DNA of 37,675 nucleotides from Okeania sp. SIO3I5 (GTDB lineage: Bacteria; Cyanobacteriota; Cyanobacteriia; Cyanobacteriales; Microcoleaceae), in the NCBI RefSeq assembly GCF_010672085.1, contig NZ_JAAHHT010000076.1, forward strand, positions 1 through 37,675, in the 5' to 3' direction. Made by a program: the position numbers and the translations under genes. Below are positions 27,022 to 35,152 of the stretch, in pieces; position 1 is the stretch's first letter, and the number at the start of each line of letters is the position of its first letter. Under the pieces are notes generated by a model. It made no database searches. It saw nothing but the letters and a program-made list of their open reading frames with translations, and was not told the DNA's origin.

Positions 27022-27050
27022 GTAGGGGCGATTCGCTTGCTCGCCCCTAC
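27022..27050. repeat. GC-rich hairpin (GTAGGGGCGA ... TCGCCCCTAC)
   Basis: A 10-bp perfect stem with a 9-base loop, related to the palindrome at about 13222-13243. The rest of 26896-27298 shows no gene; it has short ggtattagg-type repeats just after murD. Confidence 0.75.
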
Positions 27051-27298
27051 AGAAGTTATTTTTGTAACGGGGATTTGAGCCCAGCTCCAAAAATATTTCG
27101 CCGATATTAACGGGGTTTTAGACCCAATCGTGTTTGATAATTGATGAATAAGAGTGCGATAATTGATTTTATTATTTTAAATTTAATTTTTCCTAGCTAC
27201 TTAAGTTTTCCCTATTGCCAAAGCTTATATAAAAATTTAGGTTCTAGAGATGGATTTCAATAATTTAGAAACAAACACAAAAAAGGTTGATGAGAATT

Positions 27299-27850
27299 AT
27301 GCCAAATTTAACAATTAAAGACTTAGAAAAGTTGCAAGTAGATTATCCAGATTATCAAATGGAATTAGTAGGAGGAGAGATTATTGTTATGAGTCCTTCA
27401 GGTTTAAAATCAGATGAAATAGCACTAGAAATAGCAGCTCAGTTACGCAACTGGGTAAGACCAAGAAAATTAGGTAGAGTGATTGGTTCTAGTGGAGGTT
27501 TTCGTTTACCAAATGCTGCTGGAGATGTTCGCGCTCCTGATGCTTCTTTTATTCGTGCAGAAAAATTACCCCGCTCTACAGAAGATTATGCAGAGTTAGT
27601 TCCCGACTTAATTTTTGAAGTCAAATCTAAGAGTGATAAATTACCAAAATTACGTCAAAAAATACAAGATTTTTTGGAGTTAGGAACTGTGGTTGGGGTG
27701 TTAGTAGATCCCCGCACTCGGACAATGGAAGTTTATCGTTATCAGCAAGAGAAAATTCTGCTGAAAGATGGGGATGTTTTAGAAGTAGAAGAAATCTTAC
27801 CAGGGTGGAAATTATCTGTAGTTGAAGTGTGGACGCCGGAGTTTGAATAA
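27299..27850 (+). CDS. Uma2 family endonuclease (tandem copy 1)
   Basis: A 183-residue Uma2/DUF820 protein with a PD-(D/E)XK restriction-endonuclease-like fold. The putative catalytic residues D81 (VRAPDASF) and E107-x-K109 (LIFEVKSKSD) are present. The family is hugely expanded in cyanobacteria and its cellular role is unclear. I chose ATG 27299 (MPNLTIKDLEKLQ) because it aligns with the other copies; TTG or ATG at 27287-27290 would add four or three residues. Copies 2 and 3 follow at a 608-609-bp period. From residue 38 to 125 it is nearly identical to copy 3 rather than to its neighbour, copy 2. Confidence 0.92.
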   Translation: MPNLTIKDLEKLQVDYPDYQMELVGGEIIVMSPSGLKSDEIALEIAAQLRNWVRPRKLGRVIGSSGGFRLPNAAGDVRAPDASFIRAEKLPRSTEDYAELVPDLIFEVKSKSDKLPKLRQKIQDFLELGTVVGVLVDPRTRTMEVYRYQQEKILLKDGDVLEVEEILPGWKLSVVEVWTPEFE

Positions 27851-27907
27851 GAAGAAAAAACATCATAAGTAAGGCGAATTAATTCTGAAAAAAAAGGAAA
27901 TATTTTT

Positions 27908-28459
27908 ATGCCAAATTTAATAATTAAAGATTTAGAAAAGCTGCAAACAGATTATCCAGATTATCGGATGGAATTAGCAGGAGGAGAGATTATTGTTATG
28001 AGTCCTTCGGGTTTAGAATCAGGTGAAATAGTAGCAGCAATAGTAGCTCAGTTACGCAATTGGGTAAGACCAAGAAATTTAGGTAGAGTGATTGCTTCTA
28101 GTGGAGGTTTTCGTTTACCAAATGCTGATGGAGAGATTCGCGCTCCAGATGTTTCGTTTATTCGTGCAGAAAAATTACCCCGCTCTACAGAAGATTATGC
28201 AGAGTTAGTTCCCGACTTAATTTTTGAAGTCAAATCTAAGAGTGATAAATTACCAAAATTACGTCAAAAAATACAAGATTTTTTGGAGTTAGGAACTGTG
28301 GTTGGGGTGTTAGTAGATCCTAGCAGTGGCACAATGGAAGTTGATCGTTATCAGCAAGAGAAAATTGTGCTGAAAGATGGGGATATTTTAGAAGTAGAAG
28401 AAATCTTACCAGGATGGAAATTAGCTGTAGTTGAAGTTTGGACACCGGAGTTTGAATAA
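27908..28459 (+). CDS. Uma2 family endonuclease (tandem copy 2)
   Basis: 183 residues with the same fold and catalytic set (D81, E107, K109). It differs from copies 1 and 3 in a patch at about 36-86 (GLESGEIVAAIVAQLRNW, IASSGGFRLPNADGEIRAPD) and near 139-146 (SSGTMEVDR), while the middle 'SFIRAEKLPRSTEDYAELVP' onward is the same. It is preceded by 'aaaaggaaatatttttatg', whose AAGGAA is a weak ribosome-binding site; the same 57-base spacer precedes copy 3. Co-transcription of the three copies is likely. Confidence 0.92.
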   Translation: MPNLIIKDLEKLQTDYPDYRMELAGGEIIVMSPSGLESGEIVAAIVAQLRNWVRPRNLGRVIASSGGFRLPNADGEIRAPDVSFIRAEKLPRSTEDYAELVPDLIFEVKSKSDKLPKLRQKIQDFLELGTVVGVLVDPSSGTMEVDRYQQEKIVLKDGDILEVEEILPGWKLAVVEVWTPEFE

Positions 28460-28515
28460 GAAGAAAAAACATCATAAGTAAGGCGAATTAATTCTGAAAA
28501 AAAAGAAATATTTTT

Positions 28516-29067
28516 ATGCCAAATTTAATAATTAAAGATTTAGAAAAGCTGCAAACAGATTATCCAGATTATCGGATGGAATTAGTAGCAGGAGAGATTA
28601 TTGTTATGAGTCCTTCAGGTTTAAAATCAGATGAAATAGCACTAGAAATAGCAGCTCAGTTACGCAACTGGGTAAGACCAAGAAAATTAGGTAGAGTGAT
28701 TGGTTCTAGTGGAGGTTTTCGTTTACCAAATGCTGCTGGAGATGTTCGCGCTCCTGATGCTTCTTTTATTCGTGCAGAAAAATTACCCCGCTCTACAGAA
28801 GATTATGCAGAGTTAGTTCCCGACTTAATTTTTGAAGTCAAATCTAAGAGTGATAAATTACCAAAATTACGTCAAAAAATACAAGAATTTATAGACTTAG
28901 GAACTGTTGTCGGGGTGTTAGTAGATCCCCGCACTCGGACAATGGAAGTTTATCGTTATCAGCAAGAGAAAATTGTGCTGAAAGATGGGGATATTTTAGA
29001 AGTAGAAGAAGTTTTACCAGGGTGGAAATTATCTGTAGTTGAAGTGTGGACGCCGGAGTTTGAATAA
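28516..29067 (+). CDS. Uma2 family endonuclease (tandem copy 3)
   Basis: 183 residues, catalytic D81/E107/K109 present. Its N-terminus (MPNLIIKDLEKLQTDYPDYR) is like copy 2, the central part like copy 1, and 'QEFIDLGTVVG' and 'EEVLPGWKL' are its own, so it is a mosaic. It is followed 72 bases later by the C5 methyltransferase gene. The downstream pseudogene array (31386-32450) derives from genes of this type. Confidence 0.92.
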   Translation: MPNLIIKDLEKLQTDYPDYRMELVAGEIIVMSPSGLKSDEIALEIAAQLRNWVRPRKLGRVIGSSGGFRLPNAAGDVRAPDASFIRAEKLPRSTEDYAELVPDLIFEVKSKSDKLPKLRQKIQEFIDLGTVVGVLVDPRTRTMEVYRYQQEKIVLKDGDILEVEEVLPGWKLSVVEVWTPEFE

Positions 29068-29139
29068 GAATTAAATTTTAGTAGGAATTTATATGAGGTA
29101 TAATCGAAAAATTAAACAGCAGATTATAGAAAAAATTTA

Positions 29140-30291
29140 ATGGAAGGAACACAACTATCTTTATTTCCTAATTTTGAGTATCAAAGGGATAAAAATTATC
29201 ATAAAAAAGCTAAACTAGGTCGTTATGAAAAAATCCAATATGAACTAAACAATAACGACAACGATCCATATAAAAAATTCATTGAAATTGAAGAACAACC
29301 CCTATGGAAATCTGATTATAAAATTGTCGATTTATTTTGTGGTGCTGGAGGAATGACACAAGGTTTAGTTCAAGCAGGATTTCAACCAATAATGAGTGTT
29401 GAAGAAAACCCTATAGCATCAGCAACCCATAGAAAAAATTTTCCTCAATGTCATAATTTTTGTGGAGATATTAAACAATTTGATTCTACAGAATGGCTAA
29501 AAAAAATTGGTTCACCAGAAATACATTTAGTAGTAGGAGGTCCTCCATGTCAGGGTTTTTCAGTAGCAGGAAAAAGAAATCCAGATGACCCAAGAAATAA
29601 TTTATTTCGAGAGTTTGTGAGAGTAGTTTCTGAAATTCGTCCTTGGTATATTGTTATGGAAAATGTGCCAGGAATTATTACTATGAAAAAAGGTGAAATC
29701 AAGGATAAAATTTGTCAAGCATTTGTTGATATTGGCTATTCTAATGTATCTGTAGCAATTTTAGAATCTGCTGCTTATGGAGTACCACAAATTCGCCCTA
29801 GAACTTTTTTTGTTGCCAATAGATTTGGTAAGATTAATCCTTACCCAAAACCTCAACTATTACCCCACCAATATAAACCAATTGAATCAGCAATTTCTGA
29901 CCTTCCAGAATTAACTCCTATTCCAGAAATTAATCATCAGTGGACTCGACATTCACAAGAATATATGGAAAGACTTGCTCAAGTACCTCCTGGTGGTTCT
30001 TTATATAAAACTTATGCTGATGCTTTTAAGCGACAATATTTGGGCAAACCAAGCATGACTATCAAAGAAAATCATGGTGGTACTCATATTCATCCGTACC
30101 TTAACCGGGTAATTTCAGCAAGAGAAATGGCAAGATTACAAAGTTTTCCTGACTCTTTTATTTTTGAGGGTTCTATGAAAAAAGCTATGTGGCAAATTGG
30201 TAATGCTGTACCTCCTCGTTTAGCAGAATGTATAGGTTATGGGTTGATTCCTTTTTTAAATGAAATTGCCCTAGAAAATCAAAGTAAATAG
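29140..30291 (+). CDS. DNA (cytosine-5-)-methyltransferase of a type II restriction-modification system
   Basis: A 383-residue C5 methyltransferase that would protect self DNA. Motif I DLFCGAGG is at 64-71, motif IV GGPPCQGFS at 133-141 with catalytic C137, motif VI ENV at 174-176, motif VIII QIRPR at 217-221, then a short target-recognition region, 'REMARLQSFPDSF' (motif IX) and GNAVPP (motif X, 354-359). All motifs are in canonical order, so it should be active; the recognition sequence cannot be read from the protein. About 60 residues precede motif I. It converges on the endonuclease gene with only 3 bases between the stops. A frameshifted copy of its leader and first codons lies at 32600-32720. 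Confidence 0.95.
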   Translation: MEGTQLSLFPNFEYQRDKNYHKKAKLGRYEKIQYELNNNDNDPYKKFIEIEEQPLWKSDYKIVDLFCGAGGMTQGLVQAGFQPIMSVEENPIASATHRKNFPQCHNFCGDIKQFDSTEWLKKIGSPEIHLVVGGPPCQGFSVAGKRNPDDPRNNLFREFVRVVSEIRPWYIVMENVPGIITMKKGEIKDKICQAFVDIGYSNVSVAILESAAYGVPQIRPRTFFVANRFGKINPYPKPQLLPHQYKPIESAISDLPELTPIPEINHQWTRHSQEYMERLAQVPPGGSLYKTYADAFKRQYLGKPSMTIKENHGGTHIHPYLNRVISAREMARLQSFPDSFIFEGSMKKAMWQIGNAVPPRLAECIGYGLIPFLNEIALENQSK

Positions 30292-30294
30292 TAG

Positions 30295-31029
30295 TTAATT
30301 ATCTTCTTTAAACTCAGTTAGTTTTTGATTAAGAGTATTTCGCCAAATCTCAAAATTATACCAACCACATCCAATACATCCAGTCTCAGCATCTTTTCCA
30401 ACTTTAGGGATATTATGAGGCCAATTTTCATTACCTTGATACCAAAATTTAATGCCTAATGGTGTACCCCTTTGACCAGTTTTAATACAAAATTCACAGC
30501 TTCTTGATTTTAAAAGATTATGATTACCTGCACTATCTTTTTTCAGCAATTGAAACTTTTGTTTAATCTCAGCTTCACTCATATTTAAGTTATGAGTTTC
30601 TTCAACATTTCCCCATCTTTCCATTGGAAAGCGATGGTCAATAATAATTTCGTGTCGCGGTCGTTGTCTTTGTTCAATTACATCTACATAAGAATAGACA
30701 GATAATATTTTCTCGACTAATTCTGAGGGAATATTAGTAGGAGCATTTGCTGCTTTAATTTTTCCTGTCCAACAATCCCATGTTGTTTGTTTTTGACAAG
30801 TATTGCAGAACTTTCTTTCCGTTTTAATTTCCAAACCAGGGCGACTTTTTGTACCTCTTTGTAATCCTTGAATACCACCTCCACCCGCATATTGTTCTGA
30901 TGCTACGTTTTTACCTTCACAACTACGACAATGCCATTCTTGATCTGATAAAAGATTAAATACTTTTAATTGAGTTGAGTTTTTTCTAAATGTAGATTTT
31001 AAATTTTCTACTAAGTCTTGATTTTTCAC
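30295..31029 (-). CDS. Predicted type II restriction endonuclease, HNH-like with four CxxC pairs
   Basis: A 244-residue protein encoded next to a C5 methyltransferase and a C-protein. Four CxxC pairs (C34/C37, C75/C78, C178/C181, C218/C221) suggest two structural zinc sites. 'HEIIIDHRFPMERWG' (D131-H132) followed by 'AGNHNLLKSRSCEFC' (N169-N171) matches the beta-beta-alpha metal (HNH) nuclease pattern in which D/H and N/H bind the metal and a CxxC holds the hairpin. The start is GTG at 31029, overlapping the C-protein stop (GTGA), so translation is coupled. Function as the restriction enzyme is inferred from motif and context; the specificity is unknown. Confidence 0.82.
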   Translation of the reverse strand: MKNQDLVENLKSTFRKNSTQLKVFNLLSDQEWHCRSCEGKNVASEQYAGGGGIQGLQRGTKSRPGLEIKTERKFCNTCQKQTTWDCWTGKIKAANAPTNIPSELVEKILSVYSYVDVIEQRQRPRHEIIIDHRFPMERWGNVEETHNLNMSEAEIKQKFQLLKKDSAGNHNLLKSRSCEFCIKTGQRGTPLGIKFWYQGNENWPHNIPKVGKDAETGCIGCGWYNFEIWRNTLNQKLTEFKEDN

Positions 31030-31274
31030 TCTATATTATTAGTTTCTACCTCTAAATGATCGAGAAGTTCAGATACAGTAATATCCATTCCCGCAGCTAA
31101 ACTAACAAGAGCAGTTAGAGAAGGATTTCTCACACCACGTTCTAGTCCAGATATATAGGTACGATCTAAGTTAGAGCGAAATCCAAGCTCTTCTTGAGAA
31201 ATTCCTAATTTCATCCGACGTTTTTTAATCAAGCGGCCAAGGGCAGTTAGAATCTTACTTTTTGACTTATCCAT
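31026..31274 (-). CDS. Controller (C) protein, XRE-type helix-turn-helix regulator
   Basis: An 82-residue single-domain regulator. ALGRLIKKRRMKLGISQEEL, followed by 'LDRTYISGLERGVRNPSLTA', is the helix-turn-helix of C-proteins such as C.PvuII and C.BamHI, which time restriction enzyme expression after the methyltransferase. The gene lies directly upstream of the endonuclease with a 4-base overlap. A double C-box (31300-31325) lies 26 bases upstream of its ATG (31274), so it probably autoactivates, then represses, its own operon. Confidence 0.9.
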   Translation of the reverse strand: MDKSKSKILTALGRLIKKRRMKLGISQEELGFRSNLDRTYISGLERGVRNPSLTALVSLAAGMDITVSELLDHLEVETNNIE

Positions 31275-31299
31275 AACCCTTATATTTTTAGACTTTGTG

Positions 31300-31325
31300 G
31301 ATTATCAGTCTACGGACTATGTGTC
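31300..31325 (-). promoter_or_regulatory. Double C-box operator of the C-protein/endonuclease operon
   Basis: Read on the minus strand, GACA-cat-AGTC, spacer cgta, GACT-gat-AATC. This matches the C-protein operator pattern GACT-N3-AGTC, N4, GACT-N3-AGTC, with one mismatch in each outer half-site. A TATAAG-like -10 lies between it and the ATG. Confidence 0.8.
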
Positions 31326-31385
31326 ACACTAAAAATATGTTTAAGATGTCAAAACACTGATTAAAATTAGTAGGAAAATCAACAA

Positions 31386-31484
31386 ATGACTCAACCAATT
31401 AGTCAAGAAAAAATAATTGAAGTTTATCGTTATCAGCAAGAAAAAATTGTACTGAAAGATGGGGATGTTTTAGAAGTAGAATAA
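31386..31484 (+). pseudogene. Uma2 C-terminal fragment joined to a foreign start
   Basis: A 32-codon frame, MTQPISQEKIIE fused to VYRYQQEKIVLKDGDVLEVE, then TAA where Uma2 has GAA. The first 12 residues are not from the flanking Uma2 genes; the rest is the Uma2 tail. Confidence 0.7.
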
Positions 31485-31520
31485 GTGTTAACAGGATGGA
31501 AATTACCTGTGCTTGAAGTA

Positions 31521-31829
31521 TGAAGATGTTCGCGCTCCAGATGCTTCTTTTATTCGTGCAGAAAAATTGCTCCGTGCGACAGAAGATTATGTTAAGTTAG
31601 TTCCCGACTTAATTTTTGAAGTCAAATCTAAGAGTGATAAATCACCAAAATTACGTCAGAAAATACAAGAATTTCTAGGGTTAGGAACTGTTGTGGAAAT
31701 ATTAGTAGACCCCCGCACTCGGACAATGGAAGTTTATCGTTATCAGCAAGAGAAAATTGTGCTGAAAGATGGAGATGTTTGAGAAGTAGAAGAAATCTTA
31801 CCAGGGTGGAAATTACCTGTAGTTGAAGT
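31521..31829 (+). pseudogene. Uma2 fragment, array unit 1
   Basis: It begins at 'gatgttcgcgctccagatgc' (residue about 77 of Uma2) and keeps E107/K109 (FEVKSKSDKSPKL), but lacks the N-terminal 75 residues. An in-frame TGA replaces Leu in 'GDV-L-EVEE'. The period to unit 2 is 317 bp. Confidence 0.85.
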
Positions 31830-31837
31830 AATGCTGA

Positions 31838-32146
31838 TGGATATGTTCGCGCTCCAGATACTTCATTTATTCGTGCAGAAAAATTACCCCGCTCTACGGA
31901 AGATTATGCACAGTTAGCTCCCGACTTAATTTTTGAAGTCAAATCTAAGAGTGATAAATCACCAAAATTACGTCAGAAAATACAAGAATTTCTAGAGTTA
32001 GGAACTGTTGTGGAAATATTAGTAGACCCCCGCACTCGGACAATGGAAGTTGCTCGTTATCAGCAAGAAAAAATTGTGCTTAAAGATGGGAATCTTTGAG
32101 AAGTAGAAGAAATCTTACCAGGGTGGAAATTACCTGTAGTTGAAGT
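31838..32146 (+). pseudogene. Uma2 fragment, array unit 2
   Basis: Same extent as unit 1, with 'KLPRSTEDYAQLAPDLIF' and the same TTA-to-TGA change ('gggaatctttgagaagtag'). It is joined through 'gtagttgaagtaatgctgat' to its neighbours. Confidence 0.85.
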
Positions 32147-32154
32147 AATGCTGA

Positions 32155-32450
32155 TGGATATGTTCGCGCTCCAGATACTTCATTTATTCGTGCAGAAAAA
32201 TTGCTCCGTGCGACAGAAGATTATGTTAAGTTAGTTCCCGACTTAATTTTTGAAGTCAAATCTAAGAGTGATAAATCACCAAAATTACGTCAGAAAATAC
32301 AAGAATTTCTAGAGTTAGGAACTGTTGTGGAAATATTAGTAGACCCCCGCACTCGGACAATGAAAGTTGCTCGTTATCAGCAAGAAAAAATTGTGCTTAA
32401 AGATGGGAATCTTTGAGAAGTAGAAGAAATCTTACCAGGGTGGAAATTAC
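32155..32450 (+). pseudogene. Uma2 fragment, array unit 3
   Basis: Nearly identical to units 1 and 2 (KLLRATEDYVKLVPDLIF), with the same TGA. It ends at 'gggtggaaattacc', where a dispersed repeat begins. Confidence 0.85.
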
Positions 32451-32451
32451 C

Positions 32452-32580
32452 GAATAATTAATAATTAAATAATTCAACTTTAAAGTCTCCCCCTTTTAAG
32501 GGAAAAAAAATAAATTTTTTTCGTTTACTCCTCAATACTTTCCCTCAAAGGGAGGCGTAATTATTAATTGCTGAACTGTA
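32452..32580. repeat. Dispersed repeat, inverted copy
   Basis: Its reverse complement matches the 24807-24905 and 20946-21035 blocks (cctcccttt, ggattga-like, aaaaatttattttt and cccttttaaggg parts), with divergence. Confidence 0.6.
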
Positions 32581-32599
32581 GTTGAAATCTCGGCACTAA

Positions 32600-32720
32600 A
32601 CTTTAAGTAGGAATTTATATGAGGTACATTGAAAAAAATCAAAATTCAACAACAGATTATAAAAAAAATTTAATGGCAGGAAAAAACTATCTTTATTTCC
32701 TAATTTTGAGTATCAAAGAG
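32600..32720 (+). pseudogene. Copied leader and first codons of the C5 methyltransferase gene
   Basis: It matches 29074-29187 ('agtaggaatttatatgaggt', 'ttaatgg', 'aactatctttatttcctaat'). One base is missing between the ATG and the 'ctatcttt' block, so the frame is lost. The match stops after 'tatcaaagag'. Confidence 0.88.
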
Positions 32721-32750
32721 ACCTTGTTCCCTGTTACCTTTTCCCTAATT

Positions 32751-34760
32751 CTATTTCCATTTATCCCAAGAATTATTAAAAATAGAAGTTTTAGGAAAAG
32801 CTGTGGGATTCCCTTTTTCCTGCAAACGACCCTGTAATATTTCTAATTCCCATTCCTTAGAAGGCATATCATCAATTAATTCATAAGGAAAAATCCCTCT
32901 TTCTAAAGCAAAGTCAATTGTTGTACCAGCAGCAGCACCAGCAGACCATTCAAAAGAATGAACTCGATAGGCAGCAGCAGCAATATAACTCGTTGCAATA
33001 CTCTTTCCAGCAACTAATAAATTATCAATTTTTTGGGGAATCATTGCTCGTAAAGGTATTTGAAAAGGATAGGCAGAACCCTGACCTCTCCTAATACCTG
33101 CTCGTTCAGTATTACCTGGTGCTTCTGCCGGACTTTTTGTCATGCAAGGATGAAAATCTATAGCATAATGACCAATTCCTACACTATCAGGAAAAAGAGT
33201 TGCTCTTGCTCGTTGCGGCATTTCTTTCATTGAATTAATTTGTGCATCTGGGGGAACAAAAGCAGAAACAGCTCCCCACAAATAATGTAACCTATCCGGC
33301 GGTAAATTTTGTAGATAAAAATTATGGCGAAAATTCTTTTTAGCAAGATCAATCTCTGCCACAGTAAAACCCCTCGGACGAGTTTTCCCGACACGACCAA
33401 TAATACGTCTCCCCTCTCGTATATAAGGATATTTCGACAACCCATGAGCTGTTCCCATCGGCGCGTCAAACCCAGTCAATAAACGATGATTTGGATATTT
33501 TTTCTTCACCCCTTCCCCTAACCGGGAGTCAGTGGTACCCTCAACTAACCAATAAAAATAACCCAGAGCATTTTCTTCTCCTCGACGGAGAGTTTCGGTA
33601 CGCAAACCACCCATCCAACCTCCCGGTCGTAGTTGACCTGTAGCTTCTAATTGTCTTCGACTGTAAATCAAATTGTCGTTGCGGTTGCCAGGACGGTAGT
33701 CATTACCCCAAGTCCAATTTTGCATGGAAATATCACCGGGAAAAATCGTTCGTTTTCTGGGGTTGCCTGGTTGAGGTGCGTCTGGTTTCACTGACCAAAT
33801 TTGCCGATAGGTGAATATGAGGTTGAAATTAGCTAATCTGGATAATTCATAACTATAGTAGGGAGCGTACTGAGAATAAAATGGCGGTTCGACATTGGTT
33901 TGAGGTGTTTCGGTTGCCTCCATGGCGAAGGTGTAAGTAAAACCTTGAGTACAATAAGGATCTCTGGTGTCAACGGGGGATGAGGGGTCAAGGTAGGTTT
34001 GCGGATCGATACCGAGACGGTAGGGAACGTCTGCTAGAGCAATAATTTCTCCGGTTTCGGTTGCTTCTACAACATACCAGTCAGCACCACCTGTTTTTTC
34101 TGGGGAGGGTTGGGGTACAAATTGAATTATGGTTTTGTTAAGTCGCCCTGAGTTTTGGTAACGGTAGGCATCCTCGATAATTTGAGATAGGGGTTCGGTG
34201 TTGAGGGGTGGAGTGTTAGCTGCTGGTTGATGTTGGATAGCGATCGCTCTATTAATTTGATTATTAGATATATCTAATTCTTTGATAATGGTATTGGGAA
34301 ACCATTTTAATGTACCTCCGCCTTTTTTTGCAGCATCCTCTAACATTTGAGATAGGATACCGTGACCATCGTAAGGCATAAAACAGGAGAGACTTACCCA
34401 ACATTTACCGGGATTTAATCTACCGTATTTTTCCTCAATGCGTTCCCGGAATTCTAAATAACCGCGCGGATAAAATAGGAGACGGCGTTGAGTTCCGAGT
34501 TCGTCGAGACCGGAAGTACCTTGGGAGGAAATTTGACCGCCGAACCAGTCGGTGATTTCGGTTATACAAACGGTGCGTCCTGCTAATAGTGATTCGTAGG
34601 CGGTTGCTGTTCCTGATAAACCGCCACCGATGATTAAAATTTCGCAGCTTTCTTCTTTGTCTGGGGTACGGGGTGGTGCTGCTAAGGTGGGAGCGATCGT
34701 TGGAGTTAGGGAAAATAAGCTGAGAATTAGGCTAATTATTGGTTTAGTTTTTTTGAACAT
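32751..34760 (-). CDS. Secreted FAD-dependent oxidoreductase
   Basis: A 669-residue predicted FAD enzyme. The N-terminus (MFKKTKPIISLILSLFSLTP, cleavage plausible near AAP) is a signal peptide, so it is probably exported. ILIIGGGLSGTATAYESLLA (41-60) is the dinucleotide-binding Rossmann motif with GGGLSG at 45-50, followed by TEITDWFGGQ, the usual FAD-contact region. A C-terminal 'IDNLLVAGKSIATSYIA' and 'VHSFEWSAGAAAG' match the FAD-dependent oxidoreductase (FAD_oxidored) pattern. The substrate is unknown. The frame is intact. Short copies of its start region and leader lie just upstream (34845 and 35055-35110). Confidence 0.9.
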   Translation of the reverse strand: MFKKTKPIISLILSLFSLTPTIAPTLAAPPRTPDKEESCEILIIGGGLSGTATAYESLLAGRTVCITEITDWFGGQISSQGTSGLDELGTQRRLLFYPRGYLEFRERIEEKYGRLNPGKCWVSLSCFMPYDGHGILSQMLEDAAKKGGGTLKWFPNTIIKELDISNNQINRAIAIQHQPAANTPPLNTEPLSQIIEDAYRYQNSGRLNKTIIQFVPQPSPEKTGGADWYVVEATETGEIIALADVPYRLGIDPQTYLDPSSPVDTRDPYCTQGFTYTFAMEATETPQTNVEPPFYSQYAPYYSYELSRLANFNLIFTYRQIWSVKPDAPQPGNPRKRTIFPGDISMQNWTWGNDYRPGNRNDNLIYSRRQLEATGQLRPGGWMGGLRTETLRRGEENALGYFYWLVEGTTDSRLGEGVKKKYPNHRLLTGFDAPMGTAHGLSKYPYIREGRRIIGRVGKTRPRGFTVAEIDLAKKNFRHNFYLQNLPPDRLHYLWGAVSAFVPPDAQINSMKEMPQRARATLFPDSVGIGHYAIDFHPCMTKSPAEAPGNTERAGIRRGQGSAYPFQIPLRAMIPQKIDNLLVAGKSIATSYIAAAAYRVHSFEWSAGAAAGTTIDFALERGIFPYELIDDMPSKEWELEILQGRLQEKGNPTAFPKTSIFNNSWDKWK

Positions 34761-34915
34761 AATTTAAGTTGATTGTTAGTAATCAAAAGGTAAAAATTTA
34801 GATTAATTGTAGCAAAATTTGTAGCAAAATTTGTAGCAAAGCGTAATTTAAGTTAATTGTTAGTAATCAAAAGGTAAAAATTTAGATTAATTGTAGCAAA
34901 ATTTGTAGCGAACCG
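34761..34915. repeat. 84-bp tandem duplication upstream of the FAD oxidoreductase
   Basis: 'aatttaagtt-attgttagta' starts at 34761 and 34845 (84 bp apart), with 'gtagcaaaattt' repeats inside. A third copy starting at 35085 lies beyond the foldback. Confidence 0.9.
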
Positions 34916-35054
34916 TAACGCACCGCCATATATTTCGGTGGCGTTAGACTACTTGACTATCCTATATATTTTGGTGTGTTACGGCTAGCGCATTTTCATG
35001 TCGCGCTCGCTATAAGTTTCATGTCGGTTCTTAGCCGAAAACGCACCCTACTGG
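34916..35054. repeat. GC-rich foldback region
   Basis: TAACGCACCG (34916-34925) pairs with CGGTGGCGTTA (34936-34946). Further 'gtgttacgg', 'gcgctcgc' and 'cggttcttagccg' symmetries follow up to 35045. It resembles the 'gtgcgttacg' hairpin elements common in cyanobacteria and holds no gene. Confidence 0.6.
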
Positions 35055-35112
35055 ACTAATTATTGGTTTGGTTTTTTTGAGCATAATTTAAGTTAGTTGT
35101 TAGTAATCAAAA
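35055..35112 (-). pseudogene. Copied 5' end and leader of the FAD oxidoreductase gene
   Basis: It matches 34733-34791 ('ctaattattggttt-gttttttt', 'gcataatttaagtt', 'gttagtaatcaaaa'), covering the ATG region and the first roughly ten codons with substitutions. Confidence 0.85.
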
Positions 35113-35152
35113 AGTGAATTTTCAAATGTTGTTGGTGTAGTTAGGAATGGGT

